Notes under the pieces: model-generated
Databases searched by the model: none
What the model was told of the DNA's origin: nothing
Seen by the model: only the letters and a program-made list of their open reading frames with translations
Origin: Candidatus Bipolaricaulota bacterium
Lineage (GTDB): Bacteria > Bipolaricaulota > Bipolaricaulia > UBA7950 > UBA9294
Assembly (NCBI GenBank): GCA_030612485.1
Contig: JAUWNS010000032.1
Coordinates: 1-18,940, forward strand
Length of the DNA stretch: 18,940 bases
Direction of reading: 5' to 3'
In this document: one piece after another, positions 13,952 to 18,940 of the stretch
How the letters are laid out: each line of letters begins with the position of its first letter
How positions within the stretch are numbered: the first letter of the stretch is position 1
Program-made: the position numbers and the translations under genes

Positions 13952-14935
13952 TTACTCCTCCACGTAGATGATCCGGCTTCCCTCTCCTTCGAAGGAGAAA
14001 TCGACCTTTCGCAGCCCAAGCCCTTCCAGCTGGCGCACGAGTGCCCCTTGTTGTTCCGGCTCGCAGTAAAGGAGGAGGAATCCTCCTCCCCCGGCGCCGA
14101 GGATCTTCCCACCCTCTGCCCCGGCGTCGAGAGCGGCGTGATACCACTCGTCGATCCGCGGGTCCGTGATTCCCCTAGCGATCTTGCGCTTGATCATCCA
14201 GCTTCGGTGTAGGAGCTTCCCCATCGCCTCGGGGCGATTGTCGCACAGGGCCTCGCGCAGATCCTCTGCTAGCCTAACCAACAAGCCGAGTTCGCGATTC
14301 GCCTTTCCTTGTTTCGTCTTTGTGACCTGCTCACCCAGGATGTCGGCGCTCTTCCGCTGCATATGCGTATAAAAAAGGACCAGTGATTCCGTGAGGTGCC
14401 GACGCGTCGCGGGCTTGCAGATGATCGGCTCGACAAAGACCGAATCATCGCGGTTGAAGCGGATGTAATTCAACCCGCCGTAGGCCGCGGCGTACTGGTC
14501 CTGCTTGCCGATTGGCTGTCCCAGGGTCTCGATCTCGATCTCGCACGCTTCGCGTGCCAGGCGCTCCGCCCCACTGAAACGGTCGGCGTACGCGTGCAGG
14601 GCGTGTAGCAGGCCAACAGTCAGCGTTGAGGACGATCCAAGCCCGGTCCCGGCGGGAATATCGGCGATCGTCGTGATCTCTACCCCCCGGTCGATTCCCA
14701 CCTTACTCAGAGCCGCACGCACGATTTCGTGTTGTAATTCCTCGAGGCGATCCACAATCTCGGTCTGCGTATAGGAAACACGGATTGTATCGTCGAACCG
14801 CTTGTTCACCATCACATACATGTACTTGTCGATAGTCGTTGATACGACGGCCGAACCGTGCGCCCGGTAGTAGGAAGGGAGATCCGCTCCTCCTCCGGCA
14901 AAGCTGACGCGAAACGGCGTGCGGGTTATGATCAT
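13952..14935 (-). CDS. hddA: D-glycero-alpha-D-manno-heptose-7-phosphate kinase (GHMP family)
   Basis: A 327-residue GHMP kinase that phosphorylates heptose 7-phosphate at C1, giving the alpha-1,7-bisphosphate of the GDP-heptose route. Visible features are an N-terminal substrate loop TPFRVSFAGGGADLP (6-20), the ATP-binding motif PAGTGLGSSSTLTVG (94-108) and the C-terminal motif KILGAGGGGFLLLY (277-290). The FAGGGTD-type start is typical of HddA and the related fucose kinases. The start is ATG 14935, preceded by AAAGGAG (14948-14942) and overlapping the previous stop codon as ATGA; the frame is open further upstream but that part is out-of-frame hddC sequence. HddA is preferred over a fucokinase because GmhA, GmhB and a heptose-1-phosphate nucleotidyltransferase are encoded next to it. 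Confidence 0.88.
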   Translation of the reverse strand: MIITRTPFRVSFAGGGADLPSYYRAHGSAVVSTTIDKYMYVMVNKRFDDTIRVSYTQTEIVDRLEELQHEIVRAALSKVGIDRGVEITTIADIPAGTGLGSSSTLTVGLLHALHAYADRFSGAERLAREACEIEIETLGQPIGKQDQYAAAYGGLNYIRFNRDDSVFVEPIICKPATRRHLTESLVLFYTHMQRKSADILGEQVTKTKQGKANRELGLLVRLAEDLREALCDNRPEAMGKLLHRSWMIKRKIARGITDPRIDEWYHAALDAGAEGGKILGAGGGGFLLLYCEPEQQGALVRQLEGLGLRKVDFSFEGEGSRIIYVEE

Positions 14936-15627
14936 CGGTATCTCCTTTGCGCCTCTTCGTACCGTTCCTTCGTTCCGATATCGAGGAGTTCCTCTGTGCT
15001 CTCGTAGGCGTAGAGCCCTTCCCCGGCTTCCAAGGCGCGCGGGAAGAGATCGACGATGAAATCGGCCACGCCTTTCAGAGGAAGGTAAGGAAGAATCCCC
15101 GGTTCTAAAAGGTATAGCGCGGCGTTTCCCAGATTTCCGTGTGCGAAACTCCCTGGAGCGTGATGGAACGCGGTGATGCGTGACTCCTGATCGGTCTCGA
15201 TGATATCGCAATCCTCTGGCCGATCGGTCCGCTGCACGACAAGGGTGGCGATCCCTCTCTTTTGTTTGTGATAAGCGCAAAGGGCATTAAGGTCGAAATT
15301 GGTGAGGACATCCCCGTAGACGACGACGAACGTCTCGTCGAGAGACCTGGCAAAGGCGCGCAACGCCCCTGCTGTGCCTAGGAGTTCTTCTTCATGGGAG
15401 TAAGTAACCGCAACGCCGAAATTGCTCCCATCTCCCAGGTGCTCCTCGATCCGCTCCCTGAGGTGATGGAGGTTGATGAAGACCTTGTCCACCCCGTATC
15501 GGCGCAACCACGCGATCGTATGCTCGATCAGCGGACGATTACCGATCGGGAGGAGCGGCTTGGGTGTTGTCAGGGTGAGGGGACGCAGGCGCTCACCTTC
15601 GCCGGCAGCGAGGATCACGCCCTTCAT
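14932..15627 (-). CDS. hddC: Heptose-1-phosphate guanylyltransferase-like nucleotidyltransferase
   Basis: A 231-residue sugar-nucleotidyltransferase of the NTP_transferase family. The N-terminal binding signature is ILAAGEGERLRPLT (5-18) followed by PKPLLPIGNRPLIEH. A GTAGALR segment and VVVYGDVLTNFD supply the base- and metal-binding region. The length suits HddC, which makes GDP-D-glycero-alpha-D-manno-heptose from GTP and heptose 1-phosphate. By sequence alone it could be another sugar-1-phosphate transferase (mannose-1-phosphate or glucose-1-phosphate type); the HddC call rests on the gene order. The start ATG 15627 overlaps the gmhB stop codon as ATGA and has GGAGGT (15639-15634) 6 nt upstream, so translation is probably coupled. 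Its own stop overlaps the kinase start in the same way. Confidence 0.82.
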   Translation of the reverse strand: MKGVILAAGEGERLRPLTLTTPKPLLPIGNRPLIEHTIAWLRRYGVDKVFINLHHLRERIEEHLGDGSNFGVAVTYSHEEELLGTAGALRAFARSLDETFVVVYGDVLTNFDLNALCAYHKQKRGIATLVVQRTDRPEDCDIIETDQESRITAFHHAPGSFAHGNLGNAALYLLEPGILPYLPLKGVADFIVDLFPRALEAGEGLYAYESTEELLDIGTKERYEEAQRRYR

Positions 15628-16187
15628 CGGCCCACCTCCGCGAGGATACGCTCGACCGCTTCAGGCAGATCGGCGGCCCGCAGATCGGGCTCGACCACGT
15701 AACGCTCATCGCTCCCCCCAAAGCCGGTCGCAACGAGGATAGTGCGACACCCCGCGCGTTTGCCAGCTAGGATGTCCCCGGTAGCGTCACCGACGAGGTA
15801 AGATGCTCCAAGGTCGATCCCGTGCTCGTCGCGTGCCTTCTCGAACATTCCGACACCCGGCTTGCGGTAGGGGCAGTCGCACAGGAACTCAGGGATCGTC
15901 GCCTCGGGATGGTGCGGACAGTAGTAGATCGCGTCGAGGTGCGCTTTGCACGCGGAGAGCTCACGGCGCAGGCGGGCATGGATCTCTTCGATGTCAGCGA
16001 GGGTGAGGTGTCCCTTTGCGACCCCGGCCTGGTTGGTCACCACGATCACCGAAATCGAAGCAGCGTTTAATCGGGCGATCGCCGCACCCGCTCCAGGGAT
16101 GAGGACGAGGTCCTCTGCCTGGTTCAGGTATTCCTTCTGCGCGACGATGACCCCGTCGCGATCGAGGAAGACGGCTCTCTTATTCAT
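15624..16187 (-). CDS. gmhB: D-glycero-D-manno-heptose-1,7-bisphosphate 7-phosphatase
   Basis: A 187-residue HAD-superfamily phosphatase that removes the C7 phosphate of heptose 1,7-bisphosphate. The HAD motifs are intact: FLDRDGVI (7-14, nucleophile D9 and D11), VVTNQAG (49-55), K109 in RKP, and VGDATGDI (132-139, D134 and D138). The zinc loop of GmhB enzymes is present as CPHH (C90, H92) and CDC (C103, C105). The start is taken at ATG 16187 (MNKRAVF), directly before the first HAD strand. The frame can be read from TTG 16208, but that would overlap the end of leuS and add a non-conserved stretch. The Shine-Dalgarno here is weak (AGAG); 7 bp separate it from the leuS stop, so coupling to leuS translation is likely. 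Confidence 0.93.
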   Translation of the reverse strand: MNKRAVFLDRDGVIVAQKEYLNQAEDLVLIPGAGAAIARLNAASISVIVVTNQAGVAKGHLTLADIEEIHARLRRELSACKAHLDAIYYCPHHPEATIPEFLCDCPYRKPGVGMFEKARDEHGIDLGASYLVGDATGDILAGKRAGCRTILVATGFGGSDERYVVEPDLRAADLPEAVERILAEVGR

Positions 16188-16194
16188 CTCTAGG

Positions 16195-18940
16195 CTAGCG
16201 GACGACAATGCTTACCATCTTCTCGGGGATGGCGATCACCTTGACAAGCTCTTTCCCCGCGATCCGCTTCTCGACCTCCGGTGAGGCCAATACGGCCTCC
16301 TTGAGCACTTCGGGGTCACGGCTCGTCGTGATGGGGAAGGTCAAGCGGGTACGTACCTTCCCGTTGATTTGCACTGGGATCTCGACCTTCTCCTCCTCGA
16401 TCGCCTCCGGGACGAACGCGGGCCATGCATGATCGAGGACCGCATCCTCAGCACCATTGGTGTGCCCGGTCCGCCGCCACATCTCCTCGCAGACGAACGG
16501 GGTGAACGGCGAGAGGACGAGGATCAACCCCTCGATTACCTCCCTCACCAGAGCGTCGTTCTCTCCCTCTTTCACGTACTCGGTGAGGCCGTTCGTCAGT
16601 TCCATGATCGCCGAGACGGCTGTGTTGAAGTTGAACCGTCCCTCGATGTCCTCGGTCACCTTCTTCACGGTACGGTGGTAGCGCCGCCACAAGGATTTTC
16701 CCGACTCATCGAGGCCAGTTGGATCGAACGGTTGGGATACTGCGGCAATACGTTCCGCCTGCGAGATCACCAGCGTCCAGACGCGATTTAAGAAACGGAA
16801 CGATCCGCGCACCCCCTCCTCTGCCCACTCGATGTCGCGGTCGGGCGGCCCCATAAACAGGGTGTACAGCCGCTCGGTGTCTGCACCATACTTGTCGATG
16901 ATCTCCTCAGGGGCGACCACGTTCTTCTTCGACTTGCTCATGGAGAAGTTCGCCGTCTCGATCACCGCGCCGCAGTGAGGGCAGGAACTATCCTTTACCT
17001 CGTGCGGATAGAGCCAGCCATGCTCTGGGCAGCGGTAGGCGGTGTGGCAGACCATCCCCTGGGTGAACAGGCGGGCGAACGGCTCGCCGAAGTCAAGATA
17101 GCCCATATCCTGCAGCGCCTTGGTGATGAACCGCGAGTAGAGGAGGTGAAGGATCGCGTGTTCCCCCCCACCGACGTACTGATCGACCGGGAGCCAACGG
17201 TTGACGTCCTCCACGACGAACGGGCCTTCCTCGTACTGCGAGGAGATGAAGCGAAGGTAGTACCAGGAGGAATCGACGAAGGTATCCATCGTATCGGTGT
17301 CGCGCCTCGCTGGCCCTCCGCAACGCGGACAGGTCGTCTCCGCATACCCTGGGATATCGGCCAGGCCCATCTTCCCGATGAACTCGACATCGGGGAGGAG
17401 GACGGGTAAGTCCTTCTCCGGGACGGGAACGATCCCGCACTTCTCGCAGTAGATGATAGGGATCGGTGCGCCCCAGTAGCGCTGCCGCGAGATCAGCCAA
17501 TCGTGCAACCGATAGTTGATCGCGCCGCGTCCCTTCCCCGTCTCATCGAGCCACGCGGTCACCCGATCCTGTGCCTCCGAACCTGCTGTCCCGCTGAACC
17601 GGCCGGAGTGGACCATCGTTCCGCGCTCGGAGTGCAGGAGGAGGTCGCTATAGAACGGGAGAGCCGAGAACCTCTCCATCACGGTGTGCACATCTACCAG
17701 GGTTGGATCGAGCTTCTTCATCCGGGCGAGAATCTCGCAATCGGATAAAGCGGAATCAAGGTCACGGACCACATCCTCGAAGATCACGGCGAAGCGTGAT
17801 CCAACGATGTCGGTGAACCGGCCAGGTAGCAGGTGCACCTGCGCGATTTCGAGGTAGCGCCCAACCTGCCCCTCCTCCAAGGAGATCTCGAACCCATCAT
17901 CGACTTCTTTCACGGTGATACCGGCATCGTGAAGGGCATCGACAAATCCGTCCTTCATCGTCTCTACAGGAACGAACGATCGGGTGCGCCCGTAGCCTGC
18001 GGGAGGCTCTATCACCGGGATGATCGGCAGGCCGAACTTGATGGCGAAGGTAAAGTCGCGCTCGTCGTGAGCGGGAACGGCCATGATCGCACCGGTCCCG
18101 TAAGTCATCAGGACGTAGTCGGCGATCCAGATCGGGATCTTCTCATCGTTCACCGGGTTGATCGCGTACCCGCCGGTGAAGATACCTGTCTTATCACGTT
18201 CGGTCGAGGCGCGCTCCACCTCGGTCTGCCTGCTCGCCTGCTCGCGATAGGCCTTGACAGCCGAGCGCTGTTCGTCCGTCGTCAAGCGATCGACAAGCGG
18301 GTGCTCCGGGGCGAGGACCATGAACGTTGCTCCCCACAGGGTGTCGGGACGGGTGGTGAAGACTGTGATCGGATCGCCAGCTTCAGTGGTGAAGACGACT
18401 TCGGCGCCTTCAGAGCGGCCGATCCAGTTCTCCTGCATCTTCTTCACGTTCTCCGGCCAGCCGGTGAGCTCCTTCAGGTCGTCCAACAGGCGGTCGGCGT
18501 AGGCGGTTGTCTTGAAGAACCACTGTTCCAGGGTCTTCTTCTGCGGTGCGGTGCCGCAGCGCTCACAGACCCCAGCGACGACCTGCTCGTTCGCAAGTAC
18601 GGTGTCGCAGGTAGGACAGTAGTTGACCATCGCCTTCTCCTTGTAGGCGAGTCCGTGCTCGTAGAGCTTGAGGAAGAGCCACTGCGTCCACCTGTAATAG
18701 TCAGGGAGGCAGGTCGTGATCTCCCGGTCCCAGTCGTACTCGATCCCCCAGGCGCGGAACTGCTCCTTGGCTGAGGAGATGTTGTTGAGGGTCCAGTCAC
18801 GTGGGTGGATCCCCCGCTCGATCGCCGCGTTCTCCGCGGGCAGGCCAAAGGCATCCCACCCCATCGGGTTCAGGATGTCGTACCCGCGCATGATGTAGAA
18901 CCTGGTCACCACGTCCCCGATGATGTAGTTCCGCCCGTGC
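16195..18940 (-). CDS. leuS: Leucyl-tRNA synthetase (5' partial)
   Basis: Charges tRNA-Leu with leucine. At least 914 residues lie in the window, and the frame is open to its right edge, so the start is outside; a GTG at 18912 is internal. The first visible residues, [13 protein letters not shown], follow the HIGH motif of class Ia synthetases, then [16 protein letters not shown]. The editing domain shows [13 protein letters not shown] and [17 protein letters not shown], including the Asp that binds the mischarged amino group. [15 protein letters not shown] and the KMSKS-type loop MSKSKKN are present, the loop preceded by Ser rather than Lys. Zinc-type Cys pairs occur at YCPTC/CERCG and further on. 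An insertion of about 100 residues beyond the usual length (17623-18003) follows the editing motif. It is the first visible gene of the heptose operon. Confidence 0.97.
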   Translation of the reverse strand, partial: HGRNYIIGDVVTRFYIMRGYDILNPMGWDAFGLPAENAAIERGIHPRDWTLNNISSAKEQFRAWGIEYDWDREITTCLPDYYRWTQWLFLKLYEHGLAYKEKAMVNYCPTCDTVLANEQVVAGVCERCGTAPQKKTLEQWFFKTTAYADRLLDDLKELTGWPENVKKMQENWIGRSEGAEVVFTTEAGDPITVFTTRPDTLWGATFMVLAPEHPLVDRLTTDEQRSAVKAYREQASRQTEVERASTERDKTGIFTGGYAINPVNDEKIPIWIADYVLMTYGTGAIMAVPAHDERDFTFAIKFGLPIIPVIEPPAGYGRTRSFVPVETMKDGFVDALHDAGITVKEVDDGFEISLEEGQVGRYLEIAQVHLLPGRFTDIVGSRFAVIFEDVVRDLDSALSDCEILARMKKLDPTLVDVHTVMERFSALPFYSDLLLHSERGTMVHSGRFSGTAGSEAQDRVTAWLDETGKGRGAINYRLHDWLISRQRYWGAPIPIIYCEKCGIVPVPEKDLPVLLPDVEFIGKMGLADIPGYAETTCPRCGGPARRDTDTMDTFVDSSWYYLRFISSQYEEGPFVVEDVNRWLPVDQYVGGGEHAILHLLYSRFITKALQDMGYLDFGEPFARLFTQGMVCHTAYRCPEHGWLYPHEVKDSSCPHCGAVIETANFSMSKSKKNVVAPEEIIDKYGADTERLYTLFMGPPDRDIEWAEEGVRGSFRFLNRVWTLVISQAERIAAVSQPFDPTGLDESGKSLWRRYHRTVKKVTEDIEGRFNFNTAVSAIMELTNGLTEYVKEGENDALVREVIEGLILVLSPFTPFVCEEMWRRTGHTNGAEDAVLDHAWPAFVPEAIEEEKVEIPVQINGKVRTRLTFPITTSRDPEVLKEAVLASPEVEKRIAGKELVKVIAIPEKMVSIVVR

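Noticed and set aside
18910..18912. GTG as the start of leuS
   Set aside because: Upstream in-frame codons encode the conserved residues after the HIGH motif; the true start is outside the window.
16195..18912. Long + strand ORFs opposite leuS, such as 17833-18774
   Set aside because: They are antisense shadows of a strongly conserved gene, caused by GC-rich codon bias.
1..18940. CRISPR array, insertion sequence, phage or toxin-antitoxin genes
   Set aside because: No spaced direct repeats of CRISPR type, no transposase or integrase motifs and no terminal inverted repeats were seen.

Overview
The window reads as bacterial chromosome of fairly high GC, with strong Shine-Dalgarno sites (AAGGAGGTG type), 4-nt ATGA gene overlaps and sigma70-like promoters. 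No gene fixes the taxonomy. A secreted serpin, large secreted coiled-coil proteins, a GDP-heptose pathway and a LeuRS with a large insertion suggest an uncultivated, possibly thermophilic phylum; I would guess something like Acetothermia/Bipolaricaulota, but with low confidence.

Region 1 (1-6541, + strand) is an array of exported proteins built from reused modules: coiled-coil protein A (5' end outside the window), HEAT-repeat protein 1, coiled-coil protein B, HEAT-repeat protein 2, and a serpin. A and B are diverged paralogues sharing a KLD-rich coiled coil and a C-terminal Ig-like domain. The two HEAT genes are about 84% identical in protein over 165 residues. Copy 1 breaks off exactly where gene B's ribosome binding site begins and then reads 125 nt into gene B in another frame. 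The tail of an ASH-type domain at the start of protein A is nearly the same as the end of the ASH domain fused to the serpin. The array therefore looks like repeated duplication and domain shuffling of a cell-surface locus.

Region 2 (6542-8582) is a 400-bp gene-free gap followed by a convergent membrane diguanylate cyclase (7TM-PAS-GGDEF) on the - strand. Region 3 (8583-11828, + strand) has two separately transcribed exported proteins: a GH99-type glycosidase with a thrombospondin type 3-like tail, and a NodB-fold, deacetylase-like protein. Both are preceded by similar promoters, and related -10 elements precede the cyclase and the membrane protein of region 4.

Region 4 (11829-13340, - strand) holds a gene-free gap, an unrecognised three-helix membrane protein and tRNA-Ala(GGC). 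Region 5 (13390-18940, - strand) is a tightly packed operon in the order leuS, gmhB, hddC-like, hddA-like, gmhA. The last four supply every step from sedoheptulose 7-phosphate to GDP-D-glycero-alpha-D-manno-heptose, the donor used for S-layer or capsular glycans. Surface glycan synthesis, glycan-active exported enzymes and surface proteins in one window point to cell-envelope biology as the common theme.
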